Below are positions 7,968-16,496 of a DNA stretch of 64,000 nucleotides, one piece after another. The stretch is from Curtobacterium sp. VKM Ac-2922 (GTDB lineage Bacteria; Actinomycetota; Actinomycetes; Actinomycetales; Microbacteriaceae): assembly GCF_022815645.1 (NCBI RefSeq), contig NZ_JALGRO010000010.1, positions 1-64,000 on the forward strand, written 5' to 3'. The translations under genes and the position numbers were made by a program. How positions within the stretch are numbered: the first letter of the stretch is position 1; the number at the start of each line of letters is the position of its first letter. The notes beneath the pieces are model-generated. The model did not search any database, had not been told where the DNA came from, and saw nothing but the letters and a program-made list of their open reading frames with translations.

Positions 7968-7984
7968 GACCGAGTGCCGTACCT

Positions 7985-8005
7985 TGTTGATAATCATTCT
8001 CAACA
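7985..8005. promoter_or_regulatory. Zur-type operator (zinc box)
   Basis: This 21-bp palindrome, TGTTGA..AATcATT..TCAACA in outline, has only one mismatched pair besides the centre. The core TTGATAATCATTCTCAA matches the TGATAATnATTATCA style of actinobacterial Zur/Fur sites. It sits between the divergent secreted protein and COG0523 GTPase genes, so both are probably repressed when zinc is sufficient. Confidence 0.8.
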
Positions 8006-8026
8006 CACTAGTACCCGAGGAGCACG

Positions 8027-9013
8027 ATGGCAGCCACGACCGTCCCGGTGATCGCCGTGACCGGACCGCTCGGCGCGGGGAAGACGAGCGTCGTGAACGC
8101 GCTGCTACGGGCCCCGGGGGCGCGGATCGGCGTCGTCGTGAACGACTTCGGTGCCGTCAACGTGGATGCCGGCCTGGTCATCGGGCAGGTCGACGAGGTG
8201 GCCTCGATCACCGGTGGGTGCATCTGCTGCCTGCCGGACTCGGGTGGGCTCGACGACGCGCTGACGCGTCTGACCGATCCGCGTCTGACACTCGACGCCG
8301 TGCTGGTGGAGGCCAGCGGCGTGGCTGACCCGGCGGCGCTGTCCCGGCTCATCCGGTTCTCCGGGGCGCCGCGGGCACGGTGGGGTGGGGTCGTCGAGGT
8401 GGTCGACGCCGCGCAGTTCGTCCATGCGTCGCCGGGGGATCGCGCTGACCACCGTCGTCTCCGGTCGGCGACGATCGTGGTCGTCAACAAGGCCGACCGC
8501 GTGCGGGCCGTCGGTCCCCTCCTGCGGCAGGTCAGGGCACTGAGTCGTGGCGCAACCGTCGTGGCGGCGGTCCACGGAGGGATCGACCCGGTGATGGTGT
8601 TCGACGTCGCGCACCGGGTCGACCCGACGGTGCTCGACCTCGCCGCGGTGATGGGGGACGGGCCGCCGCACCGACACGCGACCGCGGTCACCGTCGACCA
8701 GCGCGGACCCACGAGCGCTGCTGCCCTGATGCGGTTGATCGACGGGGTGCCGGACGGCGTGCGTCGTGTGAAGGGCGTCGTCGACGTTCGCGTGGGGGCT
8801 GCGACGCGGCCCTTCGTCGTCCACGTGGTCGGCACCGTTCCCCACGTGGCACCGCTCGGATCAGCGACCGACCAGCGCGCCCTGGTCGCGATCGGCTACG
8901 ACCTCGACGTCGCTCGGGCACGAGTCGCACTCCACGATGCGCTGCACGGCGGCGACGAGGGCACCGGTGACGGTCTCCGACGGCTCAGACGGCTGATCCG
9001 TCTCAGCCGGTGA
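8027..9013 (+). CDS. COG0523 (CobW/ZNG1-type) GTPase, zinc-limitation metallochaperone
   Basis: This 328-residue cytoplasmic G3E-family GTPase has a Walker A motif GPLGAGKT at residues 13-20, the metal-binding CxCC motif of COG0523 (GGCICC, Cys65/67/68), and a VVNKAD guanine-specificity motif near residue 155. A shorter-than-usual CobW C-terminal domain follows. Family members deliver zinc to client enzymes during zinc starvation. GAGGA precedes the ATG by about 7 nt. The Zur-type palindrome 22 bp upstream fits zinc-repressed expression, and the divergent secreted protein is probably co-regulated. A vitamin-B12-related role (CobW proper) is unlikely because no cobalamin genes are nearby. Confidence 0.85.
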   Translation: MAATTVPVIAVTGPLGAGKTSVVNALLRAPGARIGVVVNDFGAVNVDAGLVIGQVDEVASITGGCICCLPDSGGLDDALTRLTDPRLTLDAVLVEASGVADPAALSRLIRFSGAPRARWGGVVEVVDAAQFVHASPGDRADHRRLRSATIVVVNKADRVRAVGPLLRQVRALSRGATVVAAVHGGIDPVMVFDVAHRVDPTVLDLAAVMGDGPPHRHATAVTVDQRGPTSAAALMRLIDGVPDGVRRVKGVVDVRVGAATRPFVVHVVGTVPHVAPLGSATDQRALVAIGYDLDVARARVALHDALHGGDEGTGDGLRRLRRLIRLSR

Positions 9014-9035
9014 GCGACGGCCGGGCCCGCTGGAC

Positions 9036-9659
9036 TCAGCGCAACTCGAGGCGCATCACGTACCGGCGCACGGTCGGGTGCGTCACCTGGCGGAACCCTG
9101 CCGCGACGAACGCTGAACGCGGTCCGACGAACAGCTCGCCCCACACGTCCTCCTTGCCGGCCGCGAACTGCATCGGGTACCCCTCGACCGCGCGGGCTCC
9201 GTGCTGCCGGGCGTGCTCGACGGCGCCGACGACCAGTGCGTGGCTGATCCCCTGCCGCCGGTACTCCTTCCGCACCACGAAGCACGGGATCGCCCACACG
9301 CCCTCGTCGGTCCGGTCCTCGTCGCGTCCGGCCCAAGCGACACGCGTCTTGCGCAGGCGCACGAACGCCGGACGGGATTCGACCGCGACCCACCCGACGG
9401 GCTCGCCGTCCCGGTAGGCCACGACGCCGGTGGTCTCGCGCGCGTCGGGGTCGTCGCACCCGACCTCGGCTCGGAAACGCCGGGTACGCTCCTCGCGGGG
9501 CATGTCCGTGAACGTGCGGTCGAAGGTCTTGAGCCACTGGCAGTGACAGCTCGCCGGGTCGCCCCGTTCGCCGAAGACCAGGTCGAGGTCCGCCCAGGGC
9601 ACATCGTTGCCGGGCCTGAACGACACCGCCCCTGCCTCGGTGTCCACCGTGGTCGCCAT
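9036..9659 (-). CDS. GNAT family N-acetyltransferase
   Basis: This acyl-CoA-dependent acetyltransferase of about 207 residues has a motif-A region EYRRQGISHALVVGAVEHA (about residues 130-150) with the Q/RxxGxx acetyl-CoA loop. An extra N-terminal part has CHCQWLK, a small cysteine-containing segment. I chose the ATG at 9659 because GGAGG lies about 8 nt upstream; a GTG one codon earlier is possible. A TACCCT -10-like box is at 9691-9696. It is convergent with the COG0523 gene and divergent from the NUDIX gene. Acceptor substrate unknown. Confidence 0.82.
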   Translation of the reverse strand: MATTVDTEAGAVSFRPGNDVPWADLDLVFGERGDPASCHCQWLKTFDRTFTDMPREERTRRFRAEVGCDDPDARETTGVVAYRDGEPVGWVAVESRPAFVRLRKTRVAWAGRDEDRTDEGVWAIPCFVVRKEYRRQGISHALVVGAVEHARQHGARAVEGYPMQFAAGKEDVWGELFVGPRSAFVAAGFRQVTHPTVRRYVMRLELR

Positions 9660-9765
9660 CACGTCCGCCTCCTCGGCTCGGTTGGCCGTCAGGGTAGTCC
9701 GACCACGGCCTGGAGGCTCGGCGCGGCATCCCGAGGATGTCTCCCGTTGCTGGGATGGTCACTCG

Positions 9766-10206
9766 ATGGAGTACACGGACTACGACACGCGCCTCGCGGC
9801 CTACGGCGTCGCCACGCACGACGGGCGCGTCCTGCTCGCGATGCAGCGGTTCCCCGAGGCCGGAACCTGGGCGCTGCCCGGCGGGGGTGTCGACTACGAC
9901 GAGAGCGTCGAGCGCGCCGTCGTCCGCGAGTTCATGGAGGAGACCGGGTACGAGGTCTCTGTCGGGAAGCTCCTCGGGGTGCGGCACCACCTGGTGCCCG
10001 CCGAGCGCCGCATGCACGAGAACGGCAGGCCGATGAAGGCCGTGCAGGTCGTGTTCCGGGTCACGGTGACGGGCGGCGAGCTCCGTGACGAGACCGACGG
10101 CTCGACCGAGCGCGCCGAGTGGATCCCGATCGCCGACCTGCCGCACCACCGCCACGGCCTGATCGTGCCGATCGCGCTCGGATGGGCCGGCGAGCTCACC
10201 CCCTGA
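9766..10206 (+). CDS. NUDIX hydrolase
   Basis: This 146-residue NUDIX enzyme hydrolyses a nucleoside-diphosphate-linked substrate with Mg2+. The NUDIX box is complete: GGGVDYDESVERAVVREFMEETG (about residues 35-57), shown by its G, REF, EE and G positions. The frame is open about 160 bp further upstream, but that part is out-of-frame-like and the fold begins at MEYTDYDTR, so the ATG at 9766 is chosen. No SD is evident. Its stop abuts the convergent VOC gene without overlap. Substrate unknown. Confidence 0.83.
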   Translation: MEYTDYDTRLAAYGVATHDGRVLLAMQRFPEAGTWALPGGGVDYDESVERAVVREFMEETGYEVSVGKLLGVRHHLVPAERRMHENGRPMKAVQVVFRVTVTGGELRDETDGSTERAEWIPIADLPHHRHGLIVPIALGWAGELTP

Positions 10207-10578
10207 CTACTCCGCGACGACGCTGAACACGTTGTCCGAGGGGTCGGTGAACCACGCGATGAGCGGGCCGCCCTTGCGGTTCACGCCCTTCTCGTCGGTC
10301 ATGCCCTCGTACTGCAGGAAGGTCACGCCCTTGCCGGCGAGCTCGTCCACCGCGGCGTCGACGTCCGGCACGGGGAAGTTCAGGACGGTGAACGCGGCGG
10401 GCTCGTGCGACGGGCCCTTCGGGTAGACCAGCACCTGGTGGCCGTCACCGAGCTGGATCCAGAGCATGCCGTGCTCCTCGGTCACCTCGAGGCCCAGGAC
10501 GTCCGTGTAGAACGCCTTCGCCTGGGCGGGGTCCCGGACCGAGAACCCGCTGAACGCCTTCGTCGCATCGATGCTCAT
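10207..10578 (-). CDS. VOC family (glyoxalase-like) protein
   Basis: This 123-residue single-domain vicinal-oxygen-chelate protein contains KAFSGFSVRDPAQAKAFYTDVLGLEV at the N-terminus and a PLIAWFTDPSDNVFSVVAE C-terminal strand, the typical paired beta-alpha-beta-beta-beta layout. Members are metal-dependent lyases or dioxygenases, or bind antibiotics; this one has no diagnostic set of metal ligands I can name. It is divergent from the kinase gene with a very short spacer. Confidence 0.82.
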   Translation of the reverse strand: MSIDATKAFSGFSVRDPAQAKAFYTDVLGLEVTEEHGMLWIQLGDGHQVLVYPKGPSHEPAAFTVLNFPVPDVDAAVDELAGKGVTFLQYEGMTDEKGVNRKGGPLIAWFTDPSDNVFSVVAE

Positions 10579-10612
10579 GACCGACAGTGAACACCTCTGT
10601 CAGGATGTCCGT

Positions 10613-11251
10613 GTGCGCGCGGAGGGAACGGTCGACCAGGCCGTCGAACGCGCGGTCGAGCTGGCCTCGTCGGGCGAGCGCACCGTGCTCGGCATCGCCG
10701 GGGCACCGGGCACGGGCAAGTCGACGCTCGCACGGCGCATCGTGATCGCGGTCGACGCCCGGTTGGGTACCGGGGTCGCCGTGCAGGTCCCGATGGACGG
10801 CTTCCACCTGGCCAACAGCGCCCTCGACGCGTTGGGCCGGCACGACCGCAAGGGCGCGATCGACACGTTCGACGCCGACGGCTACGTCGCGCTGGTCCGG
10901 CGCCTGGTCGCCGCCACGGAGCCCGTCGTCTGGGCACCCGACTTCGACCGCCGGGTCGACGAGCCCGTCGCGGGCAGCATCGCCGTCCCGCGCAGTACCC
11001 GGCTGGTGGTCTCCGAGGGCAACTACCTGCTCGACGACAGCGACCCCTGGGCAGCGCTCCCCACCCTGTTCACCGAGACGTGGTTCTGCGCGGTCGACGA
11101 CCGGGTGCGCGTGGACCGCCTGGTCGGTCGGCACATGCGCCACGGCCGCGACCACGAGGCGGCCCGCAGCTGGGCGGTCGAGGTCGACGGCGTGAACGCC
11201 GCACGCGTCGCACCCACGGTGAGCCGCGCCTCCTGGACGATCCGGACCTGA
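10613..11251 (+). CDS. P-loop nucleoside/sugar kinase family protein (uridine kinase-like)
   Basis: This ATP-dependent small-molecule kinase of the phosphoribulokinase/uridine kinase group is about 212 residues long. Walker A is GAPGTGKST (about residues 29-37), then MDGFHLAN, the family's substrate-site signature, and later WFCAVDDRVRVDRLVGRH with the lid arginines. An ATG at 10571 is in frame but would overlap the start of the divergent VOC gene head to head. I therefore take the GTG at 10613, where homology begins. The 22-bp gap to the NmrA-like gene suggests one transcript. Phosphorylated substrate unknown. Confidence 0.78.
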   Translation: MRAEGTVDQAVERAVELASSGERTVLGIAGAPGTGKSTLARRIVIAVDARLGTGVAVQVPMDGFHLANSALDALGRHDRKGAIDTFDADGYVALVRRLVAATEPVVWAPDFDRRVDEPVAGSIAVPRSTRLVVSEGNYLLDDSDPWAALPTLFTETWFCAVDDRVRVDRLVGRHMRHGRDHEAARSWAVEVDGVNAARVAPTVSRASWTIRT

Positions 11252-11273
11252 CCACCTGCGAGAGGACCCCCGC

Positions 11274-12107
11274 ATGACCATCGCCATCACCGGAGCCACC
11301 GGCAACATCGGCGGCGCCGTCGCCCGCGCGCTCGCCGCGGACGGCGTGCCGTTCCGCATGATCGTGCGGGACGCCGCACGCGCCCCGGAACTGCCCGGCA
11401 CCGAGGTCCGCACCGCGACGTTCGCCGACGCCGAGGCGTCGCGCGCTGCGCTCGAGGGCGTCGACGTCCTGCTCATGGTGTCCGGAGCGGAGGCCCAGGA
11501 CCGGTTGCAGCAGCACCGCACGTTCGTGGGTGCCGCGGCCACCGCCGGGGTGCGGCACGTCGTCTACACGTCGTTCTCCGGCGCGGCCGCTGACGCGACC
11601 TTCACCCTCGGGCGCGACCACTGGGCCACCGAGCAAGCCGTCCGCGCGACGGGGATGGCGCACACGTTCCTGCGGGACAACTTCTACCTGGACTTCGTCG
11701 AGGACCTGGTCGGCGAGGACGGCGTGATCCGGGGACCGGCCGGCGACGGGGCCATGGCAGCGGTCGCACGCGCCGACGTCGCCCGCGTGGCGACCACGGT
11801 GTTGGCGAACCCGACCGCGCACCTGGACCGGACGTACGAGCTGACCGGGCCCGTGGCGATCACCCTCGAGCAGGCGGCGGCCACGGTCAGCGCCGAACGA
11901 GGCCGCGCCGTGACGTACCACCGCGAGACGCTCGACGAGGCCTACGCATCGCGGGCGCAGTGGGACCCGGAGCCCTGGCAGGCCGACGCGTGGGTGAGCA
12001 CCTACACGGCGATCGCCGAGGGTGCGCTCGCACGGGTGTCTGGCGACGTCGAGCGGGTCACAGGACGCCCCCCGATGACCCTGCAGGACGTGCTGCGCGC
12101 GGGCTGA
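11274..12107 (+). CDS. NmrA-like SDR / NAD(P)H:quinone oxidoreductase 2-type protein
   Basis: This 277-residue atypical short-chain dehydrogenase begins with a Rossmann motif, MTIAITGATGNIGG (GxxGxxG at residues 7-13). It continues with HVVYTSFSGA and LRDNFYLDF, typical of the NmrA/QOR2/azoreductase-like subgroup that binds NADP(H) and lacks the classical YxxxK dyad. GAGAGGA precedes the ATG. It follows the kinase by 22 bp in the same direction, so they are probably cotranscribed. It may be a redox sensor or a quinone reductase. Confidence 0.82.
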   Translation: MTIAITGATGNIGGAVARALAADGVPFRMIVRDAARAPELPGTEVRTATFADAEASRAALEGVDVLLMVSGAEAQDRLQQHRTFVGAAATAGVRHVVYTSFSGAAADATFTLGRDHWATEQAVRATGMAHTFLRDNFYLDFVEDLVGEDGVIRGPAGDGAMAAVARADVARVATTVLANPTAHLDRTYELTGPVAITLEQAAATVSAERGRAVTYHRETLDEAYASRAQWDPEPWQADAWVSTYTAIAEGALARVSGDVERVTGRPPMTLQDVLRAG

Positions 12108-12228
12108 CGACCCCTACTGCAACATCGGGCATCGCTCGTCCCGAAGGGCGCTACGGACCTCTGATCTGGGTTTTTCGGAGTTATCCACAAACAACGGGGC
12201 TGTACTCGAAAGCTACTACAAAGGCCCG

Positions 12229-12234
12229 TAGGCT
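12229..12234 (+). promoter_or_regulatory. -10 box of a probable leaderless mRNA
   Basis: TAGGCT ends 7 nt before the ATG of the AlbA_2 gene; no SD is present. The 134-bp spacer upstream (12108-12241) is AT-richer than its surroundings. Confidence 0.55.
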
Positions 12235-12241
12235 CCCGGTG

Positions 12242-13669
12242 ATGACTGCTCTGGACGTTGACAAGGCACTTGCTGCGCCGATCGAAGAAGTCGGACCACG
12301 GCTGTGTACGCTCCGCGAAGACCAGTGGTTCGACCGCAAGTCGATCCGGATCGCTGCCAAGGACCTCGCCGAGCACCTGGTCGCGTTCGCGAACGCCGAG
12401 GGAGGCGTCATCGTTCTCGGGCTCCGGAGCGGCCAGGTCGAAGGCCTCAAGCGTTCAGCTCACCGCCTCAACGACTTCCAACAAGCGGCGATCGACCACA
12501 CGGAGCCACCGGTGCGAGCCCGCACCGAGCAAGTTCCCTGCATCAACGAGGCTGGCGAGGTCGATGCCCTCGTCGTGATGCGGATCGATCCTTGTGATGT
12601 CGTGCACGAATTGAAGAACGGCGACTGTTACCTGCGCGTCGGCGACGAGTCGAGGAAGCTGAAACACGATCAACGTCAGGAACTCACCTACGACCGAGGC
12701 CAGAACAAGTGGGACGGGCAACCACTCGCTGACCTGCAGGTGGACGATCTGCACCGGGCGCTCCTCGATCAGTTCAGAACTGCGACGAATGCGAGCGGGA
12801 CGCACACTCGCCTACTCGCGGCTCGGAGCTTGACGACTCGGCGGGGCCTGCTCACGAACGCCGCTTATCTCCTGTTCGGCGAACATCCTCAGGACGAGTT
12901 CCCGCAGGCGTACATCCGAGTGATCAAGTACCTCGATCGCGAGCGCGGCACCGGATCGCGCCTTTCGATCGAGGAAGGTCACGACGTGCGTGTCGAGGGT
13001 CCCATCCCCTACGCCGTGCAGAACGCCGCGCGAGTCATCGAGGATTGGGTACCCCAGCGGCGCTCGCTCCGAGGATCTGGCCTGTTCGAGCCTGCGCCCA
13101 TCGTTCCACGAGATGCCTGGCTCGAGGGGATGGTCAATGCAGTCATACACCGTTCGTACAGCCTTGCTGGTGACCACATCCGCGTCGAGATCTATCCGGA
13201 CCGAGTCGAGATCACGAGTCCGGGTCGCTTCCCCGGCCTGGCGGATCCGAGGCGACCCCTCGACATCGATCGCTTCGCTCGAAACCCTCGGATAGCGCGG
13301 GTCTGTGCCGATCTCCGAATAGGACAGGAACTCGGCGAAGGGATCAAACGCATCTTCGACGAGATGCGACGAGTTGGCCTCACCGACCCCGTCTACGAGC
13401 AAGGGCAGAGCTCAGTGAAGCTCACCCTCCTCGCGCTCCCGCGAATCGAGCCGCACGTCGCCGCGCGACTGCCGACCCGTGCGCAAGACGTCCTAGATGC
13501 CCTGCGCGCCGCAGAGCGCGACCTCGGGACCGGCGAGATCGCAGAGCGCATCGGGCTCAGCAAGCCTGCGACGAAAGCCCGTCTGGACGCGCTCGCGACA
13601 GAAGGCCTCGTACTCTGGGTCGGAAAGGCTGCGAAAGACCCCCGCGCTGTGTGGCGGCTCGTCAGCTGA
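12242..13669 (+). CDS. AlbA_2 / RecG-like C-terminal DNA-binding regulator
   Basis: This 475-residue protein has an N-terminal AlbA_2 (Schlafen-type) domain: DQWFDRKS near residue 30, then LVAFANAEGGVIVLG. The middle carries EGMVNAVIHRSYS and VEIYPDRVEITSPGRFPG (about residues 295-330), the signature of the HATPase_c_4-like region annotated as 'RecG-like C-terminal'. A winged helix follows at about residues 415-475 (TGEIAERIGLSKPATKARL). Such proteins are transcription regulators or parts of defence-type loci. The gene is poorer in G+C than its neighbours (more GAT, CGA and GAA codons), suggesting transfer. It stands alone with its own leaderless-type promoter, convergent with an MFS gene. 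Confidence 0.8.
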   Translation: MTALDVDKALAAPIEEVGPRLCTLREDQWFDRKSIRIAAKDLAEHLVAFANAEGGVIVLGLRSGQVEGLKRSAHRLNDFQQAAIDHTEPPVRARTEQVPCINEAGEVDALVVMRIDPCDVVHELKNGDCYLRVGDESRKLKHDQRQELTYDRGQNKWDGQPLADLQVDDLHRALLDQFRTATNASGTHTRLLAARSLTTRRGLLTNAAYLLFGEHPQDEFPQAYIRVIKYLDRERGTGSRLSIEEGHDVRVEGPIPYAVQNAARVIEDWVPQRRSLRGSGLFEPAPIVPRDAWLEGMVNAVIHRSYSLAGDHIRVEIYPDRVEITSPGRFPGLADPRRPLDIDRFARNPRIARVCADLRIGQELGEGIKRIFDEMRRVGLTDPVYEQGQSSVKLTLLALPRIEPHVAARLPTRAQDVLDALRAAERDLGTGEIAERIGLSKPATKARLDALATEGLVLWVGKAAKDPRAVWRLVS

Positions 13670-13681
13670 TCGACGACGCTG

Positions 13682-14950
13682 TCAGGGCACCCGGCGGGCG
13701 GCCACCGTGCCGACGACGCCGAGCACGAGCACCGCGACCAGGACGGTCAGCAGCGTGGCCGTCCACCCGCCGGTGGCGTCGTGCAGGGCTCCGGCGACCA
13801 GCGGCCCGGCCGACCCGAGCAGGTACCCGCCGCCCTGCACGAACGCGGACATCCGGCGGGCGTCGACGTCGTTCGAGACCAGCCGCACGATGATGATGAA
13901 GATCACGGTGATGCCGCCGCCCTGGGCCGCTCCGCCCAGGACCGACCACAGCAGCCAGAGCTGCGGCGCGAACAGCAGGCCGAGCGGCATCGCGAGCCAG
14001 AAGAACGCGACGAGGGACAGGATCGCGCGGGGGCGCCAGCGGGATGCCAGCACCGGGACACCGAGCGCACCGACGACCGCCAAGATCTGGAACACCGACG
14101 AGCTGGCCCCGGACGACGCCTTCGAGAAGCCGATCTCGTCGTGCAGCAGCGTGGGGATCCAGGCGGTCAGCGCGTAGTACGAGAACGCCTGGCCGCCGAA
14201 GGCGAACGTCAGCCCGATGGTGACCCACCGCGCCGGACGAGCAGCCTGCGCCGTGCCCGCGGCGGTGACGGTGGTGTGGGTCTGGGTCCGGATCGAGCCG
14301 GTGTCGAGCACCTGGTCGATCGGCCCGGTGACGGGCAGCGGTTCGGCGGAGGAACCCCGACGCGGACCGAGCCAGGCGGCGCGGGTGCCGACGGCGTACG
14401 ACCACGCCAGGGCAGCGATGACGGCCAGCACGCCCCACAGCGCGATCGCGACGGGCCAGCCCCACAGCGCGGCGATCGGCGCGGTCCCGAGCGAGGTGGT
14501 CATCGACCCGACGTTGAGCGCCGACGTGTACACGCCGGTGACGATCCCCACACGCTCGGGCGAGGTGTCGCGGCGGATGACGACCGGGATCACCACGTTG
14601 CCGATCGTGATGCCGATGCCGATCACCGCGGTGCCGACCAGCAGCGCGCCGGCGCTCGGCAGTGACCGGACGACGGTGCCGATCAGCACGACCAGCAGCG
14701 ACAGCGACACCGCGCGCTCGGGGGTGGCCTTCGCGATCACCCAACTGGCGAGCGGGGTCGCCAGCGCGAAGCAGAGCACGGGGATCGTCGTCAGCAGCCC
14801 GGCGACGGTCGTGGTCAGGCCGAGGTCGAGCCTGATGTCACCGATGACCGGGGCGGGCGCGACGATCGGCCCGCGGAAGTTGAGCGCGACCAGGACGATC
14901 GCGACGGGCAGGACCCACCCGGCACGGCGGAGGGCGGTGGCGCCGGTCAC
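13682..14950 (-). CDS. MFS transporter, CynX/NimT-like
   Basis: This 422-residue carrier has 12 predicted membrane segments. Its opening LNFRGPIVAPAPVIGDI segment resembles the first helix of CynX/NimT-type (cyanate / 2-nitroimidazole) MFS proteins, whose substrates vary. It starts at a GTG overlapping the stop of the upstream HAD gene by 4 bp (GTGA), so the two are translationally coupled. Transport direction and substrate cannot be read from the sequence. Confidence 0.85.
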   Translation of the reverse strand: MTGATALRRAGWVLPVAIVLVALNFRGPIVAPAPVIGDIRLDLGLTTTVAGLLTTIPVLCFALATPLASWVIAKATPERAVSLSLLVVLIGTVVRSLPSAGALLVGTAVIGIGITIGNVVIPVVIRRDTSPERVGIVTGVYTSALNVGSMTTSLGTAPIAALWGWPVAIALWGVLAVIAALAWSYAVGTRAAWLGPRRGSSAEPLPVTGPIDQVLDTGSIRTQTHTTVTAAGTAQAARPARWVTIGLTFAFGGQAFSYYALTAWIPTLLHDEIGFSKASSGASSSVFQILAVVGALGVPVLASRWRPRAILSLVAFFWLAMPLGLLFAPQLWLLWSVLGGAAQGGGITVIFIIIVRLVSNDVDARRMSAFVQGGGYLLGSAGPLVAGALHDATGGWTATLLTVLVAVLVLGVVGTVAARRVP

Positions 14951-15687
14951 GCCTGACCGGCGAGGTCGGCGTCGGTCGAACCGGTCGCAGTCGACCCGGC
15001 CCCGCTCGACTCAGCGGCGTCCGGGACCGACCCGGGCAGCAGGATCGGCAGCAGGTCGAGCGGGGTGGCGGCCTGGGCGATGGTGCCCTCGGCCTCGGCG
15101 GGGGAGCCGTAGCCCCACGCCGCGAACACCGTCGGGACACCGTGCATGGCCGCGCCCTCGACGTCGTGCCGCCGGTCGCCGACGAGCACCGGACGCGAGA
15201 CGTCGAACCCGCGGGCCTCGAGCCGTCGCAGCGCTTCTTCGACCACGTCGGCCTTCGACGACCGCACCTCGTCGTCGCTGGCACCCGTGATGATGTCGAT
15301 GTCCCCGGTCAGGCCGTAGTGGTCGAGGATGTACGTCGCCGGGGTCTCGGGCTTGCTCGTCGCGGTCGAGATCGGCAGGCCCGCCTGGTGCAGGGTGCGC
15401 AGCACGACGTCGATCCCCGGGAACATCGCCGAGTCGAGCGCGCCGTGCGACAGGTAGTGCTCGCGGTACACCGACAGGGTGCGGTCGGCGAGCGAGTCGT
15501 CCATGCCCATCGCGATGTGGAACGTGTCGAGGATCGGCGGACCGACGAACGACAGCAGCGTCTCGTGGTCCGGCACGGGGACGCCGACCTGACCGAACGT
15601 GTACGTCAGGCTGTCGAGGATGCCCGGCGCCGAGTCGCTGATGGTTCCGTCGAGGTCGAAGAGGATGGCGCTGAACGGGCTTGTCAT
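14947..15687 (-). CDS. HAD-superfamily phosphatase (phosphoglycolate phosphatase-like)
   Basis: This 246-residue haloacid dehalogenase-type hydrolase has motif I FDLDGTISDS (nucleophile Asp near residue 11), a four-helix cap, motif II STATSKPET, and motif III/IV VLVGDRRHDVEGA. It is a Gph/PpaX-like phosphatase on small phosphoesters. A TAGGCT box lies 9 nt upstream of the ATG and a GGGGAGG just before it, so the start may be leaderless or SD-led. The last codon overlaps the GTG of the MFS gene. The Pro/Thr/Ala-rich C-terminal tail is unusual but common in this group. Confidence 0.85.
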   Translation of the reverse strand: MTSPFSAILFDLDGTISDSAPGILDSLTYTFGQVGVPVPDHETLLSFVGPPILDTFHIAMGMDDSLADRTLSVYREHYLSHGALDSAMFPGIDVVLRTLHQAGLPISTATSKPETPATYILDHYGLTGDIDIITGASDDEVRSSKADVVEEALRRLEARGFDVSRPVLVGDRRHDVEGAAMHGVPTVFAAWGYGSPAEAEGTIAQAATPLDLLPILLPGSVPDAAESSGAGSTATGSTDADLAGQA

Positions 15688-15788
15688 GACCTCCCCAGCC
15701 TATCCGGGGCCGTGGACCGGCCGACCAGGGGCCGGACGGGCGGGGCGGAGGCACGCCGAGCCTCCAGTCCGCCTGGACGGAACGACGG

Positions 15789-16484
15789 TCAGAACAGGCG
15801 GGTGTGCCCGCCCTCGATGCCGCGCATGGCGTCGTAGTCGAGCACCAGCACGCGGATGCCGCGGTCCTCGGCGAGCGTGCGGGCCTGTGGTGCGACGGTC
15901 TGCGCGGCCAGCACGCCCTGCACCGGGCGCAGCATCGGGTCGCGGTTCATCAGCTCGAGGTACCGGGTGAGCTGCTCGACCGCGTCGATGTTGGCGTTGC
16001 GCTTCATCTCGACGGCCACGCTGGCCCCGGCGTCGTCGCGCGCCAGGATGTCGACCGGCCCGATCGCGGTCATGTACTCGCGACGCACCAGGGTGTGGCC
16101 GTCGCCGAGCAGCTCGATCTGTTCGGACAGCAGCTGCTGCAGGTGCGCTTCGACCCCGTCCTTCACCAGACCCGGGTCGACGCCCAGGTCGTGGGTCTGG
16201 TCGGCGATCACCTCGTGGATCGCGACGACGAGCTTGTCCTGGGTCTTCTTCTGCGTGACCGTCCACACCTGCTCGATGCCGGCCTCGGCCTGGTCGTCGG
16301 TCGGCTCGCCGATCTCGATCGAGCAGGGCGGGCTCATCCAGTTGAGCGGCTTGTAGCTGCCGCCGTCCGAGTGGACCAGCAGCGAGCCGTCGGCCTTCAG
16401 CATGAGCAGCCGGGTGGCCAGGGGCAGGTGGGCCGACAGGCGACCGGCGTAGTCGACGGAGCAGCGGGCGATGACGAGACGCAC
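15789..16484 (-). CDS. nucS: Endonuclease NucS (mismatch-specific)
   Basis: This 231-residue protein is NucS/EndoMS, which cleaves mismatched DNA in actinobacteria lacking MutS/MutL. It opens with [16 protein letters not shown], then [17 protein letters not shown], the beta-clamp-like N-terminal domain. The PD-(D/E)XK nuclease domain carries [10 protein letters not shown] and VAVEMKR (catalytic Asp, Glu and Lys, about residues 165-185). Length matches the family. It starts at a GTG 6 nt after a TAGGCT -10 box, so the mRNA is probably leaderless. Very confident family call. Confidence 0.93.
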   Translation of the reverse strand: MRLVIARCSVDYAGRLSAHLPLATRLLMLKADGSLLVHSDGGSYKPLNWMSPPCSIEIGEPTDDQAEAGIEQVWTVTQKKTQDKLVVAIHEVIADQTHDLGVDPGLVKDGVEAHLQQLLSEQIELLGDGHTLVRREYMTAIGPVDILARDDAGASVAVEMKRNANIDAVEQLTRYLELMNRDPMLRPVQGVLAAQTVAPQARTLAEDRGIRVLVLDYDAMRGIEGGHTRLF

Positions 16485-16490
16485 CCGGGA

Positions 16491-16496
16491 AGCCTA
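16491..16496 (-). promoter_or_regulatory. -10 box of a probable leaderless nucS mRNA
   Basis: TAGGCT on the minus strand ends 6 nt before the GTG of nucS. The box sits against the 3' end of the upstream MFS gene (16494), which it overlaps. Confidence 0.55.

Noticed and set aside
9711-9718. Recurrent octamer CTGGAGGC / GCCTCCAG at several gene borders
   Set aside because: About ten copies against roughly five expected from base composition, and several are inside genes; not convincing as a signal.
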